DNA from: Xanthobacteraceae bacterium
GTDB lineage: Bacteria > Pseudomonadota > Alphaproteobacteria > Rhizobiales > Xanthobacteraceae
DNA: 33,063 nt
Assembly (NCBI GenBank): GCA_031291445.1
Contig: JARLJA010000008.1
Location: 1-33,063, forward strand
Direction of reading: 5' to 3'
The notes under the pieces were generated by a model. The model saw nothing but the letters and a program-made list of their open reading frames with translations, did not search any database and was not told the origin of the DNA. Both the position numbers and the translations under genes were made by a program. Of this stretch, positions 24,414 through 32,930 are shown piece after piece (position 1 is the stretch's first letter; each line of letters starts with the position of its first letter).

Positions 24414-25625
24414 TCACTTCGCCGCCGCGCGGGCGAGCGGGCAGCCGCCCTTGTCGAGCGGCCGGAACGCGGCGTCGCCCGGCACCGTGGCGACCACATT
24501 ATAAAGGTCCCACTTGCTGGTGGCCTGCTCCGGCTTCTTGACCTGCAGCAGGTAGATGTCGCGCAGCACGCGGCCGTCGATCCGGACCTTGCCGTTCTTC
24601 GTAGCGAAGTCGTCGACCGGAAGCTCGCGCATCTTGGCGGCGACCGCGTCGGCGTCGCGGGTGCCGGCGGCCTTGACCGCCTTCAGGTAGTGCGCGACCG
24701 CGCTGTAGGACATCGCTGGATCCCAGTCCGGCGGATGGCCGACCCTGGCCTCGAAGCGCTTCGACCACGCCCGGGTCTCGTCGTTCAGGTTCCAGTAGAA
24801 CGGGTTGGCCAGCAACAGGCCCTGCGCCGCCTTCAGCCCGATGGTCTGCACGTGCTCGAGGAACAGCACGTAAGCCGCGAATTGCGCGCCGTTGGCGGTC
24901 AGCCCGAACTCCACCGCCTGCTTGATCGCGTTCACGGTGTCGTCGGAGGAATTGGCCAGCGCGATCACGTTGGGATTGGTGGGCTGGGCCTGCAGCAGAA
25001 ACGACGAGAAGTCGGCCGTGTTGAGCGGCGCGTAGACCGCGCCCAGCACCTTGCCGCCGCCAGCCTCGACCACCGCGCTGGTGTCGCGCACCAGCGCGCG
25101 GCCGAACACGTAGTCGGCGCCGAGGAAGAACCAGCGGTCGCCGCCGCGCTTGAGCACCGCGCTGCCCATGACATGGGCGAGCGACCAGGTGTCGACCGCC
25201 CATTGCGTGGTGGTGGCGTCGCATTTCGGCCCGGTGATGTCGGAGGACAGCGCGCCGACGAACAGCGAGATCTTCTTCTTGTCCCTGGCGAGGGACTGGA
25301 CCGCGAAGCCGACCGCGGAATTGGGCACGTCGACAATGGCGTCGACGCCGTCGACCTCGAACCACTTGCGGGCGATGGCCGAGCCGATGTCGGGCTTGTT
25401 CTGGTGGTCGGCGAACACCACCTCGGCGGTCTGCCCGAGCACGGGGCCGGCATCCTCCACCGCCATGCGCACCGCCTCGACGGTCTCCTTGCCGCCGCCG
25501 ACGGCATAGACCGACGACATGTCGTTCATGACGCCGATCTTGATCGGCGGTTCGGCCGCGGCGCCCGAAGCAAGCCCCGTGACCGCCGCAATGCATAGCG
25601 CAAGCGCGCACGCCGGTGTCCGCAT
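24414..25625 (-). CDS. Orphan ABC transporter substrate-binding protein (branched-chain amino acid/amide type)
   Basis: A 403-residue periplasmic binding protein of the Peripla_BP_6 (LivK-like, HAAT) type. A Sec signal peptide (ALALCIAAVTGLASGAAAE) ends near residue 25. The mature protein opens PPIKIGVMNDMSSVYAVGGG and contains SSDITGPKCDATTTQWAVDT and WFFLGADYVFGRALVRD. The ATG at 25625 has GGGGAGG six bases upstream. It has no neighbouring permease or ATPase gene, so it must use a transporter encoded elsewhere. It does not carry the YPTxYEGFE hallmark of the UrtA/AmiC group, so its ligand is probably different from that of the amide cluster. Confidence 0.9.
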   Translation of the reverse strand: MRTPACALALCIAAVTGLASGAAAEPPIKIGVMNDMSSVYAVGGGKETVEAVRMAVEDAGPVLGQTAEVVFADHQNKPDIGSAIARKWFEVDGVDAIVDVPNSAVGFAVQSLARDKKKISLFVGALSSDITGPKCDATTTQWAVDTWSLAHVMGSAVLKRGGDRWFFLGADYVFGRALVRDTSAVVEAGGGKVLGAVYAPLNTADFSSFLLQAQPTNPNVIALANSSDDTVNAIKQAVEFGLTANGAQFAAYVLFLEHVQTIGLKAAQGLLLANPFYWNLNDETRAWSKRFEARVGHPPDWDPAMSYSAVAHYLKAVKAAGTRDADAVAAKMRELPVDDFATKNGKVRIDGRVLRDIYLLQVKKPEQATSKWDLYNVVATVPGDAAFRPLDKGGCPLARAAAK

Positions 25626-25925
25626 TCGATCCTCCCCGATCGTGCGCCGGGCCGCGCGGCCGGCCGCCGGTGTTCCGGCTTGGCATTGATGATGCCAGAT
25701 TGCGGGGAGCGGCTCAATCGGGTGGAACGCGTCCATTGTACCTGGGGCAAATTGGCTAGAGCGCCAGGAGTTGGCGTTGCGTCACGCCGTCACCCTTGGT
25801 GCGAGCGCCATTGACGATGTTTTCGACCGATGTCCTGGACCGCGAGCCTCGAAGGGCGACGGCGTGCCCGCGCATCCTTCGAGACGCGCTGCTCCGCAGC
25901 TCAGGATGACGCTTCGAGATGGGCT
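25626..25925. other. 300-bp intergenic region with dispersed repeat
   Basis: The gap separates bioA from the binding-protein gene on the same strand. No gene is supported. Positions 25835-25912 look like another short dispersed element: CATCCT (25873-25878) pairs with AGGATG (25903-25908) around a GC-rich centre, and CCTCGAAGG stands to its left. CATCCTTCGAGACGCG-type repeats are frequent in Bradyrhizobium-like genomes. It may also end the bio transcript. Confidence 0.55.
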
Positions 25926-27188
25926 CTACACCTCGCCCGCCACCTCGCCGATGGCGTCGTACACCGCGGCGATTTCGTCGGCCGTGCTGCAATAGGGCGG
26001 CATCAGGTAGATGGTGTTGCCGAGCGGGCGCAGCAGCAGGCCGCGGGCGAGGAAGCGGGCGTAGAGCCGCGGCCCGATGTCGGCGAGGTAGCCGGCGTCG
26101 CCAACCACCAGATCGAGCGCCGCGATGGTCCCGATCTGGCGCGCATTCGTGAAGCGGCGGTCGTCGCGGAAGCGGTCGAGCCCCCGGGTCTGTGCCGCAG
26201 CCAGCGCGGCGGTACGTTCCAACACCGGCTCGCTCTGCCAGATCCTCACGTTCGCCAGCGCCGCGGCGCAGGCGATCGGGTTGGCGGTATAGGAACTGGA
26301 GTGAAAGAAGGTCTTGCGGCGGTCCTGCGAGTAGTGGGCGTCGAAGATTTCGGCGCGGCACAGCGTCACCGCCAGCGGCAGCGAGCCGCCGGTGAGGCCC
26401 TTGGAATAGCAGGCGATGTCGGGCGCGACGCCGGCCTGCTCGCAGGCGAACAGCGTGCCGGTGCGGCCCCATCCGGTCATCACCTCGTCGGCGATCAGCA
26501 GCACGCCATGGGCGGCGCAGATCCGCGCCATCTCCGTCAGAACCCACGGCGGATAGATCAGCATGCCGCCGGCGCCAAGGATCAAAGGCTCGACGATCAG
26601 CGCGGCGACCGCCTCGTCGCGGCAGGCCTTCTCCAGCGCCGCCAGCGTGTCCTGCTCGCGGCCCGCATGGGGAAACGGCAGCCGGCTGACGTCGAACAGC
26701 AGCGGCTCGTAGGGCGCGTTGAAGATGCCGCGCTCGCCGACCGACATGCCGCCGATGGTGTCGCCGTGATAGGCGCCCTCGAGCGCGAGGATGCGGCGCC
26801 GCGGTTCGCCGCTGTGCCGCCAGTAGCCGAGCGCCATCTTGAGGCCGACCTCCACCGAGGTCGAGCCGCTGTCGGAGAAGAACACGTAAGAGAGCTCCGG
26901 CGGCGTCATGTCCACCAGCAGCCGTGCCAGTTCCTCGGCGGGCGGATGGGTGAAGCCGGCGAAAATGACCTGGTCGAGCCGATCCGCCTGCGCCTTGATC
27001 GCCGCCATGATCTGCGGGTGGCAATGGCCGTGGGTCACCACCCACCACGACGCGATGGCGTCGAAGATCCGCCGGCCGTCGGCGCCCTCGAGCCAGGCGC
27101 CCTCGCCTCGGACGATGGTCGGCATCTCGCCCTGCACGGCGTGCTGGGTGAAGGGATGCCATACCGGCGAGGTCGAACGGTCCGTCAC
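25926..27188 (-). CDS. bioA: Adenosylmethionine-8-amino-7-oxononanoate aminotransferase BioA
   Basis: A 420-residue PLP-dependent class III aminotransferase that converts KAPA to DAPA with S-adenosylmethionine as amino donor. It starts [20 protein letters not shown], typical of BioA. Cofactor residues are in place: [14 protein letters not shown] near 107-120, GAYHGDT at 138-144, Asp234 in [13 protein letters not shown] and the Schiff-base Lys263 in YSKGLTGG. The GTG at 27188 overlaps the bioD stop by four bases (GTGA), so translation is coupled. Downstream is a repeat that may end the transcript. Confidence 0.95.
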   Translation of the reverse strand: MTDRSTSPVWHPFTQHAVQGEMPTIVRGEGAWLEGADGRRIFDAIASWWVVTHGHCHPQIMAAIKAQADRLDQVIFAGFTHPPAEELARLLVDMTPPELSYVFFSDSGSTSVEVGLKMALGYWRHSGEPRRRILALEGAYHGDTIGGMSVGERGIFNAPYEPLLFDVSRLPFPHAGREQDTLAALEKACRDEAVAALIVEPLILGAGGMLIYPPWVLTEMARICAAHGVLLIADEVMTGWGRTGTLFACEQAGVAPDIACYSKGLTGGSLPLAVTLCRAEIFDAHYSQDRRKTFFHSSSYTANPIACAAALANVRIWQSEPVLERTAALAAAQTRGLDRFRDDRRFTNARQIGTIAALDLVVGDAGYLADIGPRLYARFLARGLLLRPLGNTIYLMPPYCSTADEIAAVYDAIGEVAGEV

Positions 27189-27826
27189 AGCGAAGTCTCC
27201 TCGAGAAAATCGTCGGGCGAAAACTGCGCGGCGAACGCGGACCGGACCGTCGACGCCGTCAGGACCGGGAGCCGCGGCAGCCGGCCGAGGCGACGGGTGC
27301 GGCCGAACGCCACGATGGTGCGCTCGGTGTCGGCGTTTTCGTCGCCGAGGAAGGCGACGCCGGCGAGCGGGATGCCGCGGGCGCGGATCGCCTCGATCGA
27401 CAGCAGCGTGTGATTGATGGTGCCGAGCGCGGTGCGGGCGCACAGCACCACCGGTGCGCCCCAGCGCGCGAACACGTCGATGGTCAGCACCTCGCGGGTC
27501 AGCGGCACCATGAGGCCGCCGGCGCCCTCGATCACCAGCGGCCGCGCGGCCGGTGGCGGCACCAGGTCCGCCACATCGATGGTGACGCCGTCGAGCTCGG
27601 CGGCGAAATGCGGCGAGGCCGGCGTCTTCAGCCGGTAGCGCTCCGGCAGGATGCGGTCGGCGCCGAGCCCGGACAGCCGCGCGACGGTCTCGGAATCGGT
27701 CTCCTCCTCGAGCCCGGACTGCACCGGCTTCCAGTAGCAGCCGTCCAGCGCGCCGGCGAGCGCCGCGGCGAACACGGTCTTGCCGATGCCGGTGTCGGTG
27801 CCAGTGACGATGAGGGTCCGCGTCAC
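27185..27826 (-). CDS. bioD: Dethiobiotin synthetase BioD
   Basis: A 213-residue P-loop enzyme that closes the ureido ring of dethiobiotin using ATP and CO2. The P-loop GTDTGIGKT lies at residues 9-17, the substrate stretch [10 protein letters not shown] at about 34-43, and [10 protein letters not shown] near 105. The GTG at 27826 overlaps the bioF stop by four bases (GTGA), and the gene's own stop overlaps bioA in the same way. It is the middle gene of the bioF-bioD-bioA operon. Confidence 0.95.
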   Translation of the reverse strand: MTRTLIVTGTDTGIGKTVFAAALAGALDGCYWKPVQSGLEEETDSETVARLSGLGADRILPERYRLKTPASPHFAAELDGVTIDVADLVPPPAARPLVIEGAGGLMVPLTREVLTIDVFARWGAPVVLCARTALGTINHTLLSIEAIRARGIPLAGVAFLGDENADTERTIVAFGRTRRLGRLPRLPVLTASTVRSAFAAQFSPDDFLEETSL

Positions 27827-28953
27827 GACAGCCGCCCCATGTCTTCGGCGAGCCCATCGAACAGCGCCGCGATCACCGCTTCGTCGAGGCTCGCTGAGAG
27901 CGCGATGCGCAGCCGCGCGGTGCCTTCGGCCACCGTCGGCGGCCGGATCGCGCGCACGTCGAAGCCGCGGCACTGCAGCGAGCCGGCGAGCGCGACCGCG
28001 GTGCGGTCGGCGCCGACGATGATCGGCACGATGTGCGATCCCGAGGAGACGAGCCCGCAGCGGCGCTCGAGCTCGCGCGCGGCGAACGCGACGCGCGCGG
28101 CCAGCCGCTCGCGCCGCTCGGGGCGGGTGCGCGAAATCGCCAGCGCCGAGCGGGTGATCGCGGCGATCAAGGGCGACGGCGCGGTGGCGAAGATGAAGGG
28201 CCGCGCCCGGTTGACCAGAAAGTCGCGGACCACGCGCGGCGCCAGCACGAAGCCGCCGACGGTGCCGAGCGCCTTGCCGCAGGTGTGCAGCGTGATCACG
28301 TTGTCGCGGCCTTCGAGCGCGGCGGCGAGGCCGCGGCCCTGCGGCCCGGCGACGCCGGTGGCATGGGCCTCGTCGATCACCAGGGTCGCCTCGTGGCGGT
28401 CGGCCACCGCCATCAGCGCGGCGAGGTCGGGGCTGTCGCCATCCATGCTGTAGACGCTCTCGACCGCGAGCCACGGCCGGCCGCGGCCGCCGCCGGCGCG
28501 CCACTGCCGCAGCCTTGCATCGAACGCGGCAGCGTCGTTGTGCGGCACGCTCGCGATTTCGGCGCGGCCGCGGCGCATGCCCTCGTGCACGCTGGCGTGG
28601 ATCAGTTCGTCGTGGAGCACGATGTCGCCGCGCTGCGGCAGCGTAGCGAAGATCGCGACATTGGCGGTGTAGCCGGCGCCGAAATAGAGCGCGGTCTCGG
28701 CGCCGAAATAGTCCGCCGCCTCCTGCTCCAGCGCCTCGTGCTCGGCGTGATTGCCGCGCAACAGCCGCGAGCCGCCAGCGCCGACCGGAACGCCGCGCGC
28801 CACCGCCTCCGCCGCCGCCTGCCGCAGCTCGTCGGATTCGGCGAGGCCGAGATAGTCGTTGGAGGTGAAGTCCACGCCGGCGCGCCCGCGCAACGCGCGC
28901 AACCGCCCTTTGTCCTCGAGCGCCCGCAGGTCGCCTTCAAATGCCTCGTACAT
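27823..28953 (-). CDS. bioF: 8-amino-7-oxononanoate synthase BioF
   Basis: A 376-residue PLP-dependent alpha-oxoamine synthase that condenses pimeloyl thioester with alanine. Landmarks are FTSNDYLGL (29-37), [11 protein letters not shown] (58-68), DEAHATGV (194-201) and the Schiff-base Lys227 in [12 protein letters not shown]. The ATG at 28953 gives [19 protein letters not shown], the usual start; a GTG at 28998 is possible but has no ribosome-binding site. It is the first gene of the operon. I saw no BioR-type TTATCTATAA box between 28954 and 29182, and bioB is not in the window. Confidence 0.95.
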   Translation of the reverse strand: MYEAFEGDLRALEDKGRLRALRGRAGVDFTSNDYLGLAESDELRQAAAEAVARGVPVGAGGSRLLRGNHAEHEALEQEAADYFGAETALYFGAGYTANVAIFATLPQRGDIVLHDELIHASVHEGMRRGRAEIASVPHNDAAAFDARLRQWRAGGGRGRPWLAVESVYSMDGDSPDLAALMAVADRHEATLVIDEAHATGVAGPQGRGLAAALEGRDNVITLHTCGKALGTVGGFVLAPRVVRDFLVNRARPFIFATAPSPLIAAITRSALAISRTRPERRERLAARVAFAARELERRCGLVSSGSHIVPIIVGADRTAVALAGSLQCRGFDVRAIRPPTVAEGTARLRIALSASLDEAVIAALFDGLAEDMGRLS

Positions 28954-29182
28954 GTCGTCGCGTCGGTCTCGCCCGGTGTTGCAGATGATGGGAGTCACAT
29001 GAGCAGATTTGCCGGCGCCTTACAACGTGGCGGCGCGCATCGCCGCAGCCGGTCGGCGCAAGACGACGATGGCTGAAGGTGTCGTGGCGCCGTATGCCGC
29101 GGTCCGGTTTCACGGCGTCTTCGGTTGGGCTGGGCCTCGGCGAAACCACGGGTACGATTGCGACCAGCCCCGCGAATTCGTC

Positions 29183-29326
29183 ATGGCACCGATGCCGCTG
29201 CTCGGCTCCCGCGCCAGCCGCATCCTGGCGACCCATCGCGGAGCGCTGAACGCACTGTTCGCGGCGGTGATCTGCGTGGTCGCGCTCTACGTGATCTATC
29301 GCAGCGTCGCGGCGCTGGTGGCGTAG
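29183..29326 (+). CDS. Possible 47-residue single-pass membrane protein
   Basis: A short frame from an ATG at 29183 encodes a basic N-terminus (SRASRILATHRG) followed by one strong hydrophobic helix (ALFAAVICVVALYVIYRS) and a short tail. The positive-inside pattern is good for a small inner-membrane protein. No clear ribosome-binding site is visible, and an ATG three codons later is as likely. The same frame is open upstream to 29009 but that part is not protein-like. I do not recognise a family. Confidence 0.35.
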   Translation: MAPMPLLGSRASRILATHRGALNALFAAVICVVALYVIYRSVAALVA

Positions 29327-29382
29327 GAGCCGGACCGAAGGCGCGCCTCGCATTTTTGAGCCGTTCCGCAATCGTTGCTTGT

Positions 29383-29480
29383 CGTCATTGCCGGGCTTGA
29401 CCCGGCAATCCACGCTTGGCGACCTGACGAGGCACTAAAGAGTGGATGCGCGGGTCAAGCCCGCGCATGACGAGTTCATT
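29383..29480. repeat. 98-bp dispersed palindromic repeat, copy 2
   Basis: Same length and orientation as 12192-12289, with nine differences by hand count. Five of the nine cluster in the central spacer, while the stems are nearly unchanged. The conserved stems with a variable centre suggest that the folded structure is what is kept. Confidence 0.85.
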
Positions 29481-29620
29481 CCGGCCCCAATTCTATCGGC
29501 TTCATTTCAAGTCGGAATCGAAGTCGCGCTCAGACTTCGGACGCGCGCCCGGCCCCTCCCTTCCCGCCGCCTCCCCCTGCAGCGGCCCCTCGGCCGATCA
29601 CGAAACCGTCAGCGCCAGTG

Positions 29621-29637
29621 ACTTGCAACATGCAAGT
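29621..29637. promoter_or_regulatory. Palindromic operator upstream of the HxlR gene
   Basis: ACTTGCA-ACA-TGCAAGT is a perfect 7-bp inverted repeat with a 3-base centre. It ends 21 bases before the ATG of the HxlR gene. A -35-like TTGCAA at 29623-29628 lies inside it, so bound repressor would block RNA polymerase. HxlR proteins are dimers binding such sites, so autoregulation of the HxlR-MATE operon is likely. Confidence 0.7.
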
Positions 29638-29658
29638 GACTCGGGCTAGGAACGATCC

Positions 29659-30216
29659 ATGCGCCGCAAGAGCTTTGCCAAGATGCACTGTCCGGTCGCC
29701 CGCAGCCTCGATCGGGTCGGCGAGTGGTGGAGCATGCTGATTCTCCGCGATGCCTTCGCCGGCATGACGCGGTTCGACGCGTTCCAGAAGAGCCTAGGGA
29801 TCGCGCCCAACATCCTGAGCCGCCGGCTCAATGCGCTGGTCGCCGCGGGGCTGCTGGAGCGGCGGCGCTACGCGACGCGGCCGGTGCGCCACGACTACAT
29901 CCTCACCGAACGCGGTCGCGATTTCCGCCCGGTGCTGCTGTCGCTGCAGGCTTTCGGCAACCGGCACTTCGCGCCGGAAGGCGCCAGCGTCGTGCTGGTC
30001 GATGCCACGACCGGCGTTGCCGCCGATCCGGTGCTGGTCGATCGCGTCACCGGCCAGCCGATCACGGTGACGTCGCACCGCAACGTCCCCGGTCCCGCCG
30101 CCGGCGCGGCCGTCAAGCGGCGCCTCGCCGCGGCGAAGCCGCCGGCCGAACCGCCCGCCGCCCTCCCCTCGAAGCCGCGGCGTGGCAAGCCCGCGGCCGC
30201 CGGAGCCCGACGATGA
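29659..30216 (+). CDS. HxlR-family transcriptional regulator
   Basis: A 185-residue regulator. Residues 8-105 form the HxlR winged helix: MHCPVARSLDRVGEWWSMLI, then FDAFQKSLGIAPNILSRRLN and ERRRYATRPVRHDYILTERG. Cys11 stands at the position of the redox-sensitive cysteine of some HxlR proteins; whether it senses anything is unknown. The C-terminal 75 residues are an unusual Ala/Pro/Lys/Arg-rich tail, probably disordered. The ATG at 29659 follows AGGAA by six bases. Its stop overlaps the MATE start (ATGA), so the two are co-translated. A palindromic site stands directly upstream. Confidence 0.9.
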   Translation: MRRKSFAKMHCPVARSLDRVGEWWSMLILRDAFAGMTRFDAFQKSLGIAPNILSRRLNALVAAGLLERRRYATRPVRHDYILTERGRDFRPVLLSLQAFGNRHFAPEGASVVLVDATTGVAADPVLVDRVTGQPITVTSHRNVPGPAAGAAVKRRLAAAKPPAEPPAALPSKPRRGKPAAAGARR

Positions 30217-31640
30217 AGCAGGAATCTCCCGCGCGCATCACCGCGGCGGCGATCGCCCCGAATACCGTGGCGCCGGACACGATGACGCCGGCGATGAATC
30301 CGCGGACGCTGCGGCTGCTGCAGGGCGCGATCGTGCCGACCTTGCTGCAAATGGCATGGCCGAACATCCTGGTGATGCTGGCCCAGGCGTCCACCGGGCT
30401 GATCGAGACCTGGTGGGTCTCGAGGCTCGGCACCGACGCGCTGACCGGCATGGCCGTGGTGTTTCCCGGCTTCATGATGATGCAGATGCTCTCCGCCGGC
30501 GCGCTGGGCGGCGGCATCTCCTCGGCAATCGCCCGGGCGCTGGGCGGCGGCCGCAAGGCCGACGCCGAGGGCCTGGTGATGCACGCGGTCGGCATCAACC
30601 TCGCGCTCGGGCTGTTGGCCTCGGTGCTGTTCCTGGGGTTCGGGCCGCAGCTCTACCGCGCCATGGGCGCCGACGGCGCCTCGCTCGATGCCGCGCTGAC
30701 CTACTCCAACGTGGTGTTCGGCGGCAACGCGCTGGTCTGGCTGATGAACGCCTTCGCCAGCGTGATCCGCGGCACCGGCAACATGCTGGTGCCGTCGCTC
30801 GCGGTGCTGATCGGCGTTGTGCTGCTGGTGCCGCTGTCGCCGCTGCTGATTTTCGGCTTCGGCCCGCTGCCCGGCTTGGGCATTGCCGGCGGCGGCCTCG
30901 CGGTGATGGCGACCACGCTGATCACCGGCGCGATCCTGTTCGGCTATATCGGCGTCGGCTTCTGCGTCGTCGGCTTCCGTCGCGTACGGCCGCGCTGGAC
31001 GCTGTTCGCCGACATCACCCGGGTCGGCGCCGTCGCCGCGCTGAGCACGCTGCAGACCAGCCTGACCGTGATGCTGACCACCGCGCTGGTCGGCTTGACC
31101 GGCGGGCCGCAGGCGGTCGCCGGCTACGGCACCGGCGCGCGGCTGGAATATCTCCTGGTGCCGCTGGCCTTCGGCCTCGGCGGTCCGCTGGTGGCGCTGG
31201 TCGGAACCAATATGGGCGCCGGGCAGACCGCCCGCGCGCTGCGCATCGGCCTGACCGGCGGCGCCATGGCCTTCGTGCTCACCGAAGCGGTCGGGCTCAC
31301 GGCGGCGATCTGGCCGCAGGCGTGGCTCGGTCTGTTCGGCAACGATCCGCAAATGATCGCGACCGGCACCGCCTATCTCCGCACCGTCGGGCCCACCTAC
31401 GGCTTCTTCGGCCTCGGGCTCGCGCTCTACTTCGCCTCGCAGGGCGCCGGCCGCCTGCTCTGGCCATTGCTGTCGGGCCTCGCCCGGATGGTGGTCGCGG
31501 TGCTCGGCGGCTGGCTGGTGCTGTCGCTGACCGGCTCGCTCGCCTTGATGTTCGGCGCCATCGCGCTGGCGCTCGTGGTCTACGGCGCGCTGATCACCAC
31601 CTCGGTGGCGATGGGCGCGTGGTACGAACCCGCGCGCTGA
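30213..31640 (+). CDS. MATE-family multidrug/metabolite exporter
   Basis: A 475-residue inner-membrane protein with about twelve hydrophobic segments in two similar halves. Landmarks are MAWPNILVMLAQASTGLIET near residue 47, IARALGGGRKADA near 105 and, in the second half, LVALVGTNMGAGQTARALR near 330. Both GxGGGxxxA-type turns match MATE antiporters, which expel drugs or metabolites using H+ or Na+. The first 28 residues are a non-hydrophobic extension. It overlaps the HxlR gene by four bases, so export is probably induced by a compound sensed by that regulator. Confidence 0.9.
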   Translation: MKQESPARITAAAIAPNTVAPDTMTPAMNPRTLRLLQGAIVPTLLQMAWPNILVMLAQASTGLIETWWVSRLGTDALTGMAVVFPGFMMMQMLSAGALGGGISSAIARALGGGRKADAEGLVMHAVGINLALGLLASVLFLGFGPQLYRAMGADGASLDAALTYSNVVFGGNALVWLMNAFASVIRGTGNMLVPSLAVLIGVVLLVPLSPLLIFGFGPLPGLGIAGGGLAVMATTLITGAILFGYIGVGFCVVGFRRVRPRWTLFADITRVGAVAALSTLQTSLTVMLTTALVGLTGGPQAVAGYGTGARLEYLLVPLAFGLGGPLVALVGTNMGAGQTARALRIGLTGGAMAFVLTEAVGLTAAIWPQAWLGLFGNDPQMIATGTAYLRTVGPTYGFFGLGLALYFASQGAGRLLWPLLSGLARMVVAVLGGWLVLSLTGSLALMFGAIALALVVYGALITTSVAMGAWYEPAR

Positions 31641-31761
31641 CCGCTGCGGCGCCCGCGCCCGCCGGCGCATGCCCCGCCGCCGCGGCCGGCGGTTGCGCGG
31701 CCTCGCCGGCGTGCTAGCCTTCGGCTCCCACACAAACGAAGAAACGCCTGGGAGAAACCCG

Positions 31762-32820
31762 ATGATGCCGCGCCTGCGCGCAACCCGCGCCCGCCTCGCC
31801 GTTGCCGCCCTGCTGCTCGCCGCCTGCGCCCTGCCGGCGCGCGCGGCGCCCGACATCGAAGCCAGAAGCTTCACCATCCCCTCCGGCGAGCCCGGCATCG
31901 AGCTCTACATGCGCAACAAGCACAAGGCCGGGGTCACGTCGTTCGGGCCCGATCGCACCTTGCTGTTCGTCCACGGCGCAACCTATCCGGCGGAGACCGC
32001 CTTCGACCTGCCGATCGAGGGCGCCTCGATGATGGACCTGTTCGCCCAGGCCGGCTTCGACGTGTATCTGGTCGATGTGCGCGGCTACGGCGGTTCGACC
32101 CGGCCCGCCGCGATGAACGAACCGGCCGACAAGAACAAGCCGGTGGTCTCGACCGCGGACGCGATCCACGACTTCGGCGCCGCCGTCGACCACATTCTCA
32201 AGAGCCGCGGGCTCGACAAGATCGACGTGATGGGCTGGTCGTGGGGCACCTCGATCACCGGCGGCTACACCGCGACCCACAACGACAAGGTCAACCGGCT
32301 GGTGCTCTACGCCCCGCTGTGGCTGTTCAAGGAGGGCGCGCCGGTGCTCGCCAGCGGCCCGCTCGGCGCCTACCGGCTGGTGTCGAAGGCTTCGGCCAAG
32401 GATCGCTGGCTGCGAGGCGTGGCGGAGGACAAGAAGGCGGCGCTGATCCCGCCGGGCGTGTTCGAGGCCTGGGCCGACGCCACCTGGGCGACCGATCCCG
32501 AGGCGGCGAAGAACGACGACAAGCTGCGCGCGCCCAACGGCGTGGTCCAGGACCTCAACGACTACTGGCTCATCGGCAAGCCGCTCTATGATCCGTCGTT
32601 GATCACGGTGCCGACGCTCCTGATCCACGCCGAATGGGACGCCGACCTGCCGAGCTACCAGGCCCAGGGCGTGTTCGCGAAACTCGTCAACGCGCCCTAC
32701 AAGCGCTTCGTCGAGCTCGGCGAGGGCACCCATACCGTGATGATGGAGAAGAACCGGATGCAGTTCTTCCACGAGATCCGCGGCTTCCTGGAAGAGACCT
32801 CACCGCAGGCGCTGCGTTGA
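31762..32820 (+). CDS. Exported alpha/beta hydrolase
   Basis: A 352-residue secreted or membrane-attached alpha/beta hydrolase. The signal LAVAALLLAACALPARAA could be cut by signal peptidase I after ARA, or by lipoprotein signal peptidase at LAAC (Cys22). The fold shows LLFVHGATYPA, then DVRGYGGSTRP, nucleophile Ser in GWSWGTS, the acid in HAEWDADLP and His in GEGTHTVMME. The ATG at 31762 follows GGGAG by seven bases; an in-frame ATG 31 codons earlier is not favoured. It lies 121 bp after the MATE gene on the same strand. Substrate unknown. Confidence 0.88.
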   Translation: MMPRLRATRARLAVAALLLAACALPARAAPDIEARSFTIPSGEPGIELYMRNKHKAGVTSFGPDRTLLFVHGATYPAETAFDLPIEGASMMDLFAQAGFDVYLVDVRGYGGSTRPAAMNEPADKNKPVVSTADAIHDFGAAVDHILKSRGLDKIDVMGWSWGTSITGGYTATHNDKVNRLVLYAPLWLFKEGAPVLASGPLGAYRLVSKASAKDRWLRGVAEDKKAALIPPGVFEAWADATWATDPEAAKNDDKLRAPNGVVQDLNDYWLIGKPLYDPSLITVPTLLIHAEWDADLPSYQAQGVFAKLVNAPYKRFVELGEGTHTVMMEKNRMQFFHEIRGFLEETSPQALR

Positions 32821-32856
32821 TTGGTCAGGCCTGGATAGACTCGCGTTTCCAGCCTT

Positions 32857-32874
32857 CCCCGCCCCATGGCGGGG
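32857..32874 (+). terminator. Possible terminator hairpin after the hydrolase gene
   Basis: CCCCGCC (32857-32863) pairs with GGCGGGG (32868-32874) around a CCAT loop, 37 bases after the stop. No T-run follows, so termination efficiency is doubtful. Confidence 0.4.
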
Positions 32875-32930
32875 CAACGCCCTTGCCCCACCTTCATCGT
32901 CATTCCGGGACGGCGCCCCGTAGGGCGCCG

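Larger units (their letters stand above)
29327..29658. other. 332-bp intergenic region upstream of the HxlR gene
   Basis: Holds the second copy of the 98-bp repeat (29383-29480) and the HxlR operator (29621-29637). The remaining 29481-29610 is GC-rich and shows nothing else I can support. Confidence 0.5.

Noticed and set aside
25926-27857. 643-residue BioA with a long N-terminal extension
   Set aside because: The extension is an out-of-frame reading of bioD. The BioA start is the GTG at 27188 that overlaps the bioD stop.
28954-29182. BioR-type operator upstream of bioF
   Set aside because: No TTATCTATAA-like palindrome is present in the interval.
12192-29480. CRISPR or insertion-sequence interpretation of the 98-bp repeats
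   Set aside because: There are only two distant copies, with no regular spacers, no transposase gene and no target-site duplication. They fit a REP-like intergenic element better.
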